Positions 18,710 to 29,100 of a stretch of DNA of 64,000 bases are shown piece after piece. The stretch's first letter is position 1. Each line of letters begins with the position of its first letter. The position numbers and the translations under genes were made by a program. This stretch comes from Fuerstiella sp. (GTDB lineage Bacteria; Planctomycetota; Planctomycetia; Planctomycetales; Planctomycetaceae). The stretch is from positions 186,001 to 250,000 of the forward strand of contig JAQWOH010000008.1 in the NCBI GenBank assembly GCA_029245955.1. The letters are read 5' to 3'. The notes below the pieces were generated by a model. That model worked only from the letters and a program-made list of their open reading frames with translations. It ran no database searches and was not told where the DNA came from.

Positions 18710-19549
18710 ATGACCTTTCCAATGGCCTGCGCGGATTTTACCTTCCCGCTGTTGCCGCACGAACAATCCCTCGACGTCATTTCAATGCTCGGCTTCGACG
18801 GTGTCGACATCGGGCTGTTTGAAGGACGGTCTCATCTGCACCCGTCACAGGAATTTTCCGATGCGGGGGCCGCAGAAACGCTCCGTCAGAAGACAGCTGA
18901 TCGGGGACTCAGCGTGGCGGATGTCTTCCTGCAGATGGATCCTGATTTTCACGTCTTCGCGGTCAATCACCCTGATAAAGCACGACGCAGAAAAACTCGC
19001 GACTGGTTTAAGAGAACACTGGATTATGCATCGGCCTGCGAATGCCCCCATGTGACGGCATTGCCGGGAGTCCTGTTCGATGAAGAATCCGCCGCTGATT
19101 CTCTGAAACGCTGTCACGACGAACTTGCCTGGCGGGTCGAACAGTCGAAATCTGCGGGCATCGTCTTTGGCGTCGAAGCCCATGTTGGTTCTCTTGCGCC
19201 GAATCCTGAACTCGCCCTGCAGCTGGTAAAATCGGTGGCCGCACTAACACTCACACTGGACTATACACATTTCACCCGTGACGGTATCGCCGATGCCCGG
19301 ATCGAACCACTCATCGCCCACGCATCCCATTTTCATGTCCGTGGAGCCTGCCGTAACAGGCTGCAGTGTTCATTTAAGGACAACGTGATCGATTATGGCC
19401 GAGTCATCGAGGTCATGCAGCGTACAGAATACGCCGGATACGTCGGCGTCGAGTACGTGTGGATCGACTGGGAACATTGCAATGAAGTCGACAACCTGTC
19501 GGAAACCGTCTTGTTCCGTGATTTTCTGAAAACCAGGTTCGGAGAATAG
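18710..19549 (+). CDS. Sugar phosphate isomerase/epimerase-like TIM barrel (AP endonuclease family 2 fold)
   Basis: 279 residues from the ATG at 18710, with AGGAG 7 bases upstream; an in-frame ATG at 18668 lies inside the previous gene. FDGVDIGLFEGRSHL, a VFGVEAHVGSL strand (Glu ligand), LTLDYTHFTRDG (Asp, His), ASHFHVRGA (His) and YVGVEYVWIDWEH (Glu) line up with the metal-binding residues of xylose-isomerase-like TIM barrels. These isomerise or epimerise keto-sugars or inosose-type rings. It fits a catabolic step in this operon; the exact reaction is unknown. Confidence 0.85.
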   Translation: MTFPMACADFTFPLLPHEQSLDVISMLGFDGVDIGLFEGRSHLHPSQEFSDAGAAETLRQKTADRGLSVADVFLQMDPDFHVFAVNHPDKARRRKTRDWFKRTLDYASACECPHVTALPGVLFDEESAADSLKRCHDELAWRVEQSKSAGIVFGVEAHVGSLAPNPELALQLVKSVAALTLTLDYTHFTRDGIADARIEPLIAHASHFHVRGACRNRLQCSFKDNVIDYGRVIEVMQRTEYAGYVGVEYVWIDWEHCNEVDNLSETVLFRDFLKTRFGE

Positions 19550-19569
19550 AGCATATCCCATCGCTGGAA

Positions 19570-19585
19570 GCCGTTTCGAAACGGC
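19570..19585. promoter_or_regulatory. 16-bp perfect palindrome upstream of the rhamnosidase
   Basis: GCCGTTTCGAAACGGC lies in the 175-base gap between the isomerase-like gene and the rhamnosidase, the largest gap in the operon. Possible operator or internal regulatory site. The adjoining 19586-19620 segment (ACAAGCACGCAGCGCAAGC) resembles intergenic repeats I associate with planctomycete genomes, but only one copy is seen here. Confidence 0.35.
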
Positions 19586-19724
19586 GGAATACAAGCACGC
19601 AGCGCAAGCGAGTGAATCAAAATCGCGACAAACCGTGATGGAAACTCAGTTACCGGCGGTGCGTGCCTGTATTGAAAGTATCTCTCACACAAACCGACCT
19701 GTTCGGCTCCTGGACTTATCGAAT

Positions 19725-22700
19725 ATGTACAGATTTCGTATGGTGTTGTTGCTGCCTTTAACAGCTGTCATCAACCTGCCTGCGCCGCTGGCCATCGCTC
19801 AGGGCAACACGCCCGGTGGGCTGACGGCGACCGACCTGTGCTGCGAACACCTGGTCGACCCTCTCGGCATCGACGATCTTCAGCCGCGACTGAGTTGGAA
19901 ACTCTCCGCCACTGACGAGCCGCAACGCGGCCAAAGTCAGTCGGGCTATCATGTCCTCGTTGCCCGCAGTCGCTCTCTGCTGCAGCAGAATCAAGGAGAT
20001 CTGTGGGACTCCGGACGCGTCACATCGGACAAGTCTCACCTTGTTGCTTATGCAGGTAAGCCGCTCGCTTCACGGATGGAATGCTGGTGGAAAGTTCGCG
20101 TCTGGAACGAGCGAGGAATTCCTTCTGAATGGAGTGAGTCCGCACACTGGTCCATGGGCCTGCTGACACCGACCGCATGGCAGAACGCAAAGTGGATAGG
20201 GCTCGATCAGGCCGATGACCCGGGCACCGAAATCACGGATATCAAAGCGGCCAGCTGGCTGTGGTATCCGGAAGGTAACGCGGCTTTCGACGCGCCCGTT
20301 GAGACTCGGTATTTCCGCCGTGCCATCGTCGTACCGACTGACCGCAGAATCACTCGGGCCCTCGGGTTCTGCGCGGGCGACGATTCGGTGGCCATGTATG
20401 TCAACGGTGCTCTCATCGGCATCGGCAACGGACATCCAAACCTGGTTGGTGCCGACCTGACGGGCAACATCAAACCCGGAATTAATCAATTGGCAGCCGC
20501 CATCACAAACGGCAACGCTGATGTGCCGAATAATCCAGGTGGGTGGATCGGCGCGGTGCGAATCGAATTTAATACCGGACCGCCGCTGATTGTCTATTCC
20601 GACAGCCAGTGGAAGTCCGCGAAGTCAGCGGCCGACGACTGGCAGACGGCGGAATTCACGGGCTCTGACTGGGTCGATGCCATGGAACTCGGAAGAGCCG
20701 GAATCCTTCCCTGGGGCATTCCCTGGAGTGATCGCTGGCATTCGGAACATCGACGTCTGCCCGGCCGTTATGTGCGTCATCAGTTTCAATCGTCAGTAAA
20801 CAAACGAGTGCGAAGAGCAACAGCCTATGTCTGCGGTCTTGGCTTCTTTGACCTGCACGTGAACGGACAACGCATTGGCGGCGACCAGCTGATGAATCCA
20901 GCACTCACAGGCTATGACAGGCGCGCGTTATATGTCACGTTGGATATTACCGGGGCAATGCGTTCCGGCGAGAACGTGGTGGGCGTTGTTCTGAGCAACG
21001 GGCGTTTCTTCGCACCGCGATCGCAGAACCCGATGCCAATGCATTCGTATGGTACGCCGAGGATGCTCGGACAGATTCACGTCGAATATGCAGATGGGTC
21101 AGAACAGACGATCGTCACCAATGAAAACTGGCAGCTCACACCCAACGGTCCGTTACGTGCCAGCAACGAATTTGATGGCGAAGAATACGACGCACAAATG
21201 GAAATGCCCGGCTGGGCCACGGCCGAATTCGACGATTCCGAATGGCAACCTGCCCAGGTTGTCAAGTCGCCGGGCGGACAGCTTGAAGCTCAGATGATCG
21301 AACCTATCCGTGTGACGGATGTGCTCAATCCCGTACAGATGGTACAGCCGAAGCCAGGGATCTGGATGGTTGACTTCGGGCAGGCATTTTACGGAGTTGT
21401 GCGACTGAAGCTCGCGGGACCTGCAGGCCATCGCGTCAGCATGCGGACAAGCTTCAACGTGCTGCCCGACGGAACACTGAACTACATCAATGACCGCAGC
21501 GCAAAGAACACCGATGTGTATAGGCTGAAAGGTGAGGGCGTTGAAGTCTGGCATCCGCGATTTCGAGGCAACGCAACCCGGTGGGTGCAGGTGGAAGGGT
21601 TCCCGGGCACACCAACAAAAGATAATTTCGCCGGCCTGGTCACTCACACAGACCACGCTCCGGTTGGCGAATTCGAATGTTCCAACGATCTGGTCAACCG
21701 AGTATATCTGAACGCACGCTGGGGAACCCGGCTGCAGAACCGAAGTGTGCCGATGGAACCGGACCGTGACGAACGCATGCCGTGGTCGGGACATCCGGCT
21801 CGCACATCAGAAAGCGAAGGCTGGGCCTTTAATGTCGCTCGGTTCTACGAACACTTTCTGCACAATTACCGAATGCATCAGGGAGCTGACGGCAGCCTGC
21901 AGGAAATTCTTCCGCCCTACTGGAAGTTCAACGGGAAGGACATCATCTGGCCCAGTGTAGTCACCATCATTCCCGACTGGTACTACAACTTCTACGGCGA
22001 CGATCGTCCGCTGCGTGACAACTACGACATGATGAAGGCATTTGTGCTGTATCACGAGAGAACGAACCTGAAACCCGATGACACGATGGACCACTGTACC
22101 TACGGTGACTGGGTGGACACAGCGTCTATTGGCGCGAACAGCCGCAACCACGGAGCGACTTCACGACCATTGCTGGGCACGGCGTATCTGTACAACAACT
22201 GTCGAATTGTGGAACGAGCAGCTCGAATCATTGGTAATTCCGACGACGAAAAGTATTTTGGTGATTTGGGCGAACGCATTCATGTCGGCTTCAATCGGCG
22301 GTTTTTCGACTCCGACACCGGCACCTACGAAAGCGCAACGCAATGTTCGAGCGTCATGCCGCTGGCCTTTGGTCTGGTACCGGAAACTCAACGACACCGC
22401 GTTATTGATCATCTGACCAGCGACGTCATGGTGAAACACAAAGGACACACATCGGTCGGACTGATCGGAACACAGTGGCAGATGCAGGTGCTGACCGACG
22501 TCGGTCACCCGGAAGTCGCGTACAAAATCGCCACGCGAACGGAGCGGCCGAGCTGGGGATACATGATCAGCAAAGGAGCCACCACTTCCTGGGAACGCTG
22601 GGACACCGACACTCAGGACGGTGGCATGAATGGCGAAAGCCAGAAGATTCTGTCGGGCAATTTCGAAGCCTGGTGTTATCAGACTCTGGGCGGAATCAAC

Positions 22701-23033
22701 TACGACCCGTCACACCCCGGCTTTAAGCACATCATCCTGCGTCCCCATCCGGTGGACGACCTGACGTGGACCCGCGCATCACACGTCAGCGTTTACGGAA
22801 AGATCGAAAGCGACTGGAAGGTCAGCGAAGGACAACTGCGTTGGCGAATCGTTGTACCACCCAACTCGACGGCGACGGCACATGTCCCATCAACTTCGCC
22901 GAACCAACTACGTGAATCCGGGAAACGAATCTCAGAATCACAAGGTGCGACGCTGATAGAATTGCGACAGGACGTGGCGATCGTCACACTTGGGTCCGGA
23001 AGCTATGAGTTCACCACGCCGTTCGATAAATAG
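19725..23033 (+). CDS. Secreted alpha-L-rhamnosidase (glycoside hydrolase family 78)
   Basis: 1102 residues from the ATG at 19725; the frame is open from 19635. A signal peptide (MVLLLPLTAVINLPAPLAIA) is followed by an N-terminal Ig-like region (LCCEHLVDPLGIDDLQPRLSW, a GH78 hallmark), jelly-roll accessory domains (WQNAKWIG; RYVRHQFQSSV), and an (alpha/alpha)6 barrel. The segment VPMEPDRDERMPWSGH matches the catalytic acidic patch usually read as DCPQRDERLGWTGD. A C-terminal beta-sandwich (PGFKHIILRPHP) ends the enzyme. It releases terminal alpha-L-rhamnose from glycans outside the cytoplasm, which would supply this operon's enzymes. About 1100 residues is normal for the family. Confidence 0.92.
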   Translation: MYRFRMVLLLPLTAVINLPAPLAIAQGNTPGGLTATDLCCEHLVDPLGIDDLQPRLSWKLSATDEPQRGQSQSGYHVLVARSRSLLQQNQGDLWDSGRVTSDKSHLVAYAGKPLASRMECWWKVRVWNERGIPSEWSESAHWSMGLLTPTAWQNAKWIGLDQADDPGTEITDIKAASWLWYPEGNAAFDAPVETRYFRRAIVVPTDRRITRALGFCAGDDSVAMYVNGALIGIGNGHPNLVGADLTGNIKPGINQLAAAITNGNADVPNNPGGWIGAVRIEFNTGPPLIVYSDSQWKSAKSAADDWQTAEFTGSDWVDAMELGRAGILPWGIPWSDRWHSEHRRLPGRYVRHQFQSSVNKRVRRATAYVCGLGFFDLHVNGQRIGGDQLMNPALTGYDRRALYVTLDITGAMRSGENVVGVVLSNGRFFAPRSQNPMPMHSYGTPRMLGQIHVEYADGSEQTIVTNENWQLTPNGPLRASNEFDGEEYDAQMEMPGWATAEFDDSEWQPAQVVKSPGGQLEAQMIEPIRVTDVLNPVQMVQPKPGIWMVDFGQAFYGVVRLKLAGPAGHRVSMRTSFNVLPDGTLNYINDRSAKNTDVYRLKGEGVEVWHPRFRGNATRWVQVEGFPGTPTKDNFAGLVTHTDHAPVGEFECSNDLVNRVYLNARWGTRLQNRSVPMEPDRDERMPWSGHPARTSESEGWAFNVARFYEHFLHNYRMHQGADGSLQEILPPYWKFNGKDIIWPSVVTIIPDWYYNFYGDDRPLRDNYDMMKAFVLYHERTNLKPDDTMDHCTYGDWVDTASIGANSRNHGATSRPLLGTAYLYNNCRIVERAARIIGNSDDEKYFGDLGERIHVGFNRRFFDSDTGTYESATQCSSVMPLAFGLVPETQRHRVIDHLTSDVMVKHKGHTSVGLIGTQWQMQVLTDVGHPEVAYKIATRTERPSWGYMISKGATTSWERWDTDTQDGGMNGESQKILSGNFEAWCYQTLGGINYDPSHPGFKHIILRPHPVDDLTWTRASHVSVYGKIESDWKVSEGQLRWRIVVPPNSTATAHVPSTSPNQLRESGKRISESQGATLIELRQDVAIVTLGSGSYEFTTPFDK

Positions 23034-23062
23034 CTCACGAACAGAAGGCTGAGTCCACCGAG

Positions 23063-24760
23063 ATGAACCAACCTGAATCCATCACCGACCGCGTTGACGC
23101 ACTCTACGAGTTCGAACGTGAACCGGTCTCGGCGGACAAGCTTGAGAGCGGCCGGCACTTTGCTGCCTTGTTCGGCGGCGAACATGTCGCGGGTACGGAA
23201 TTCGTCATCGGTGCCGCCTTTGTGGCATGGGGAGCCAGTGCGGCAGATGTGCTGATTGGCCTGCTGATCGGTAACGCACTGGCAGTACTGTCATGGACGT
23301 TTATCTGCGCCCCGATTGCAGTTCAGACGCGGCTGACTCTGTACTGGTACCTGCGCAAAATTGCCGGTCCGGGTGTCACCGCCGTGTACAACGTGCTGAA
23401 CGCCTTTCTGTTCTGTATTCTGTCCGGCACCATGATCACGGTCTCCGCATCTGCAATACGGATTCCGTTTGGTATCCCTCCGCAAACAAAATGGTATCCG
23501 GAAGACCTGCGATTTGTATTTATCGTGCTGGTCGTGGGAGCCGTCGTCGTCAGCGTGGCGATCCTGGGCTTCAAACGACTGGCCCAGTTCTCTGAAGTCT
23601 GTGTGCCATGGCTGTTTGCGATGTTTGCGGCCGGAGCAGTGGGAATGCTTCCCGTGCTGGCAAAGGCATCATCTGGCATGAATGGCATCAACGGTCTGCC
23701 GGACCTGTGGAGAATCGCTCAGGAACAAATCTGGCTGCACAATCCGGAAAGCGGACTGGGCGTCTGGCATATCATCGCCTTCGCGTGGATCTGCAACCTT
23801 GCATTTCACGTGGGCCTGTCGGACATGGCCGTGCTTCGCTACGCACCCAAAGTCAGGTATGGACTGTTCTCAGCCTGCGGTATGTATCTGGGACATTACG
23901 CGGCCTGGGTCTGCGCAGGTGTGATGGGGGCAGCGGCGGCGTTGATACTAAAACGTCCGCTGGCGGAACTTGATGCTGGCGAGGTTGCATTTCAGTCGCT
24001 GGGCCTTTCCGGAATTCTGGCCGTGATCATCGCCGGCTGGGCAACATCGAACCCCACACTGTACCGTGCGGGCCTGGCGTTACAGGCTGTCACGCCGGGC
24101 TGGCCTCGCTGGCTGGTGACTCTGCTGGCGGGAATTGCCACCACGATCGTAGCCTGCTTTCCATTCGTGTTTACGAAACTGCTTAGCTTCGTGGCTCTGT
24201 TCGGTATTCTGCTGTCGCCTGTCGGAGCAATCGTCTTTGTGGAGCACTGGCTGTTTCCGCGTCTGGGCCTGCGGCAGTTCTGGTTCAGCACAACTGAAAA
24301 ATCAATCAGCTGGCCGGCGCTGTCGGCGTGGGTGATATCAGTCAGCATTGCACTGGGACTGTGGTTCTCTGAAGCGCTGCACGAGTTCTTTATCGCCATT
24401 CCGCTGTGGTTCGTCTCAGCCGCGCTGTACACCGTGTTTGCCGCAGCGGCCGGAGCGCAAACCTCTGAACCCGTCACTGAGAACGGCGGCGGATCAGTCT
24501 GTCGATCTGCTGAAGCCACCACTGCGGCAAAGAAGCAGCGTCCCTCGTGGCTGAAAGCTGTGGGGCTTGTGGCACTACTGAGTCTGCTGGTACAGTTCGT
24601 GCTGCCGCTGTGGGTCATGACGGGGGATGCCAGTACTTACGAATCCAGACTGCCCGGCTATCACTTCTGGCTGAGTGCTGCCAGCATCATCCATCTGGTA
24701 ACGATCGCCGCATGGGTTTTGGTCAGCGAACGAACGGTTGCACTGACAGACCAGAAGTAG
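23063..24760 (+). CDS. Permease of the cytosine/purine (NCS1-like) family
   Basis: 565 residues with about 12-14 hydrophobic segments. HFAALFGGEHVAGTEFVIGAAFVAWG at the first helices, GWATSNPTLYRAGLALQ and LLSFVALFGILLSPVGAIVFVEHWLF are characteristic of NCS1-type nucleobase:cation symporters (LeuT fold). It is 29 bases downstream of the rhamnosidase and closes the operon, so a sugar, sugar-acid or other catabolic substrate is as likely as a nucleobase. A 45-residue hydrophilic loop at about 470-510 separates the last two spans. Confidence 0.85.
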   Translation: MNQPESITDRVDALYEFEREPVSADKLESGRHFAALFGGEHVAGTEFVIGAAFVAWGASAADVLIGLLIGNALAVLSWTFICAPIAVQTRLTLYWYLRKIAGPGVTAVYNVLNAFLFCILSGTMITVSASAIRIPFGIPPQTKWYPEDLRFVFIVLVVGAVVVSVAILGFKRLAQFSEVCVPWLFAMFAAGAVGMLPVLAKASSGMNGINGLPDLWRIAQEQIWLHNPESGLGVWHIIAFAWICNLAFHVGLSDMAVLRYAPKVRYGLFSACGMYLGHYAAWVCAGVMGAAAALILKRPLAELDAGEVAFQSLGLSGILAVIIAGWATSNPTLYRAGLALQAVTPGWPRWLVTLLAGIATTIVACFPFVFTKLLSFVALFGILLSPVGAIVFVEHWLFPRLGLRQFWFSTTEKSISWPALSAWVISVSIALGLWFSEALHEFFIAIPLWFVSAALYTVFAAAAGAQTSEPVTENGGGSVCRSAEATTAAKKQRPSWLKAVGLVALLSLLVQFVLPLWVMTGDASTYESRLPGYHFWLSAASIIHLVTIAAWVLVSERTVALTDQK

Positions 24761-24780
24761 GTCGAGATCCATAAGTCCTG

Positions 24781-24862
24781 GACGCCGCGGCGACAATGGG
24801 ATGATCAGAGAACCAAGCTGTCGAATCCGGCACAGCGCTTCGCTCGGTCCGGCCGACCTCTG
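24781..24862. repeat. Dispersed intergenic repeat, copy 1
   Basis: This segment fills the gap between two convergent genes and matches 62930-63006. Both begin GACGCCG, share CGACAATGGGATGATC followed by RGAGAA, and end near GGTCCGGCC. The other copy is also between convergent genes. Confidence 0.6.
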
Positions 24863-26167
24863 TTACACCTGATCCAGCGGCTCTGTGGCGTCGCCGAAGT
24901 GGTCGCGATGCACACCCATCTTGTCCATCATGCTGAGGAACAGTCGAGACATCTGCCGATTGGGATTTTCAAGGTAGTCCAGGTTCTGACCGCCCTTGAT
25001 ACGGCCACCTCCACCGCCCAGCATTACAACCGGAAGTTTTGTTGCATCGTGGTGTCCGTTCAGCATGCTGGAACATAACATCAACATGGAATTATCCAGT
25101 AACGTTCGATCGCCTTCCTGAACGTCCCGCATTCGCCCGGCGATATACGCCATCTGTTCCAGAAAGAACTGATTTACCTTCAGCCAGTCGTCGGTATCGT
25201 TATGCGACAGAAGATGATGGATCATGTAATCCACATTCAGATGTGGAAATCGCAGTGTACCGTGATCATTATTCAGCTTCAGCGTGCAGACGCGAGTCGT
25301 GTCGGTCTGAAACGCCAGTACCAGAATGTCAGACATCAGACGCATGTGTTCAACGATATCCTGCGGATAGCCGTCTTTCGGGCGAGGCATGTTGGGTTCC
25401 GTCAATGTCGGTCGCCAGCCCTGCAGTTCACCACGATCGCCGGCACGTTTGATCCGTTGTTCCACTTCTCGAACCGAATTCAGATATTCATCCAGTTTTC
25501 GCTGATCACGCTGACTGATGTTCCGCCGAAAATCCTGTGCGTCTGCCAGCACAGCATCCAGCACGCTCTTGTCGCCGCGCTCGGCGCTGTCCTTAAACAG
25601 CTGATCGAAGGCGAGTGCCGGATAGACTTCCAGCGGCGTGGGGGTGGTCGGACTGCTCCATGAAATATGCGAGCTGTACAGCATCGAATAATTCTTGTGG
25701 ACCGATGGATTGGCTTTTTCACAGCCCAGCACAAGGCTCGGCAGTTTCGTCTGTCGTCCGACCTGCTGAGCAACAATTTGATCCACACTTGTACCGCTGC
25801 GAATCGTACCACCGGCACTCAGAGGCGCACCGGACAACAGGTTTCCGGTCTGTGAACTATGAATATTGCCCTTCAATGCTTCTGCATTGTACAGCCCCTT
25901 GATGAAGACCATTTGATCTCGAAAGTCGTTCAGCGGATGCAGAACCTTTCCGAGTTCCATGCCCGGGCCATCCCCCTTCGCCCACCACTCCTGATTGTGA
26001 TAGCCACAACCGGAAAACAAAATGGCCATGCGAGTAGGGGCCTGACTGCCGTCCTGCTTTCCTTTGGCTTCGTCGCCCCAGACCGATGTCGATTCCATCC
26101 ACGGTAAAGCCACGGTAACACCGAGTCCGCGCAACATCGTGCGACGTGAGAAATCGTGCTTAGTCAT
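24863..26167 (-). CDS. DUF1552 protein with twin-arginine signal
   Basis: 434 residues from the ATG at 26167, which overlaps the upstream stop by 8 bases; the frame extends to 26191. The N-terminus SRRTMLRGLGVTVALPWME is a twin-arginine-type signal, so the protein is probably exported folded. The body matches DUF1552, a planctomycete family with weak similarity to alkaline-phosphatase/sulfatase folds: MAILFSGCGYHNQEWWAKGDG, GLYNAEALKGNIHSSQTGNLLSG, MLMLCSSMLNGHHDATKLPVVMLGG. DUF1552 genes almost always follow a DUF1592-type gene, as here. Function unknown; the pair is thought to act in the periplasm in oxidation or binding of complex carbon. Last gene of the regulator-DUF1592-DUF1552 unit. 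Confidence 0.92.
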   Translation of the reverse strand: MTKHDFSRRTMLRGLGVTVALPWMESTSVWGDEAKGKQDGSQAPTRMAILFSGCGYHNQEWWAKGDGPGMELGKVLHPLNDFRDQMVFIKGLYNAEALKGNIHSSQTGNLLSGAPLSAGGTIRSGTSVDQIVAQQVGRQTKLPSLVLGCEKANPSVHKNYSMLYSSHISWSSPTTPTPLEVYPALAFDQLFKDSAERGDKSVLDAVLADAQDFRRNISQRDQRKLDEYLNSVREVEQRIKRAGDRGELQGWRPTLTEPNMPRPKDGYPQDIVEHMRLMSDILVLAFQTDTTRVCTLKLNNDHGTLRFPHLNVDYMIHHLLSHNDTDDWLKVNQFFLEQMAYIAGRMRDVQEGDRTLLDNSMLMLCSSMLNGHHDATKLPVVMLGGGGGRIKGGQNLDYLENPNRQMSRLFLSMMDKMGVHRDHFGDATEPLDQV

Positions 26168-29100
26168 GTCCGTCCTCATCGTTGTGTCCACGTATCTGCC
26201 GAAACTGTTTGCTGAGCACTATAGATTCTATCGCAACGTGAAATCGATAGTCACCGGAATTCAGTTTTTTCAGCATATCGTCAATCAGAGGTTCATCAGA
26301 CAGCTGCACTTCACGACCCAGAGCAAAACCCAGTAACTTGCGGCAGAAATTTCGAACAACGTCGTCGCGTCGCTGGGTTAACAGATACTCGCGGAGGCCG
26401 TCAAGACCGTCGATCGTCAGCCCTTCATACAACGTCGTCTTTGTGTCAGCCAACTTAGTCCGTACACGACCGACCGCGTCGTACTGTTCCAGCGCAAAAC
26501 CGTAAGGATCGATCCTTGCATGACATTTGGCACAGGCAGGATCGGAGGAATGCTGCTCAATCAGCTGCCGAGCTGTCAGACCGGTCGGTACAGTTTCCGG
26601 CAGTAGCGGAATACCGACCGGAGGTCGGGGAAGCGGTTCACCCAACAGTGTTTCGGAGACCCAGTTACCACGCAGAATTGGACTGGTACGTGAAGCTCCC
26701 GACTGACTGGCCAGCATCGTCGCCATGGCAAGTATACCGCCACGCTGCTGACTTCGCATCCCCGTGACCCGTTTCCACTCAGGACCGCTCACATCGGAAA
26801 TTCCGTAATGCCGTGCCAGAGACTCGTTCAGGAACGTATGGTCGGCACTCAACAGATCCAGGATGGAACCGTTGCGGCGAAACATGTCTTCGAAGAACCG
26901 CACAGTTTCTTCGTACATGTCAGCCCGAAGTGATGCAAATTCAGGATACAGCTTTTCATTCTTGTCGTCGTTCTGATCGAAATCGCGCAGATGCAGCCAC
27001 TGACAGGCGAAGTGGACAGCCATGCGTCGAGTTTTTTCATCGCTCAGCATACGTCGGGTTTGTCGCACAAGCTCACCTTCTTCAGCGATGAGTCGACCAG
27101 CTTCAGCAGCCTCGCGAAGTTGCTCATCACGCATCGACGACCACAGAAAATAACTCAGGCGGTTCGCCAGTTCGAGATCGGTAATGGCCGCAGCATCGGC
27201 CCCGGCCGCCGGTGTTTCAAGCCGATAAAGAAATGCGGGCGACGTCAGTCCTCGCACAATAACAAGCCGAATCGCTTCCTCGTGCGATAACTCCGTGTCT
27301 CGCAACTGCTGGTAGAGGTTTCTCAGACTCTGCTGTTCAATCTCCGTCAGCGGACGCCGCCATGCACGACCGACAAATCCCAGAGCCGCTTTCAAATGCG
27401 TCGGCTCAGTTTCGATCACATGCTTGCGGAACGCCTCGGCTCGAGCCAGCACGAACGGCCTCATCTGGTCCCACGGTCCGACAAGATCCTGCCGATCCTG
27501 AGTTGAAAACTCACGAATCTGCTCCAGCGACACGACCATCTTCAGAGGTTCTTCGCTGACATACAACAATTGATCCCACAACCGGTCAAGCTCTGCGGCC
27601 TGAGCATCGTCCAGCATCAGACGTTTGAACAGGTCGTCTTCGCGGTAGAACAGCATCGCCGTCACAACTTCGTCGACAGGAACAATGCGTGTGTAACACA
27701 ATGCGACGGGGAACAGCTCACGATACTCTGTAAATGCCGATTCGACGCGGCCGCGTGCCTCACTCTCTTCAGCGCAGATCACTGTAGCCCCTGACAAGCC
27801 GAGGTCCACTGGTGGAGTCGTACCGACATGCAGCTGAGTCGTTCCTTCTCGGCCGTGCTCCACGTCGTACATCCCCGCGACAACCAGTTCACGGCCAGTC
27901 GCAATTTCGGCGGGGATTCGGAACTCAACGGTCTTTGGAGCCTGAACAACAAGATGATTCGGATCGATCGCATGTGCCAGAGGATGAGTGCCAAAACGCG
28001 GGTCGGCGGCAACATCCGTCAACAAATCACCATCCAGTGGTACTGCAAATTCCTGCAACTGTTGGAACAGAATTCCGTCCGGCGAAGATTCCTGATCATC
28101 AGCTGGTGGTGCCCCGGTAGCCAATGCGGCAACCTGCTGTGCAAGTGATGTACGTCTGCCGGCGTCGGTTTCTGTCATCCATCGAGCCAGCAGGGATCCG
28201 GTCGGCACGACCGGCTGCCTTGACTCCTTCGTTTCCCGACCGGACATGGCCCCGTGGTAGAAGTGCCAGACATCGCTGTTGCCGAACTGATCAGGATGTG
28301 GGTTCCCGGCGCCGATGTCGTCAGTATTGTCCTTCCCGGCATCCCAGATTCGTTTTTCGCCTGCAGTTTCCGTCACCGTTAAATCGACGGCCGTCAGGTC
28401 GCAACTGTGATTCGCGTCCCGCGGCCCGATAATCAGCGAAATCAATTCTCCCTTCCCGACAGCGACTGGCTTCGGCGGCAGCATAGCCGTTCCGGCAACC
28501 GGAATTTCTCCCTTCATCAACGTCGACATTGTTTGGGCTGTTGAGTGCTGCACAAACCATTCGACGCCGTTGCCACATTCCGGGTGTGCATCCGACAGCG
28601 ACGCTTCGACCTGCACGACACCGCTGATCGGACTGCGCCAGCCGATTGCCACAAATTCTGTCGGCGTTGGATGCACCACCAGTCCGTGCGGTCTGGAAAT
28701 GCCGGGAATGCGAACCTGCTGGTCCGAAGAATTCGCCAGCAGTGAGGGCAACCCGTCCTTGTGCCAGCCATTTACGAAATCGTAGTTGGACGCTTTGAAA
28801 AACTTCTCAGTGAAGCGTCCCTTAACTTCCACCGCACCGCCAATGGCAAGGTAGTTCAGCCATACCTGCAACAGTTCAGGCTGAACAGAGTGTTTCTCGG
28901 CAACCTGAATAACGTCGGTATCGTCACTCAGCTCCGCAGCCGCCGCAAGATAGTTTTCGGTATCGGCCAGTACTTCCAGACGCACCTGCTGAACCCTGTC
29001 AAAGGTACCACGAGCATCGCGGAGACTGATCGTTGGTTGCCCCGCTGCCTCCAGCCGCATATCACGCCACAGCACAAAATCGTTTTCGCGGCCATCGCCG

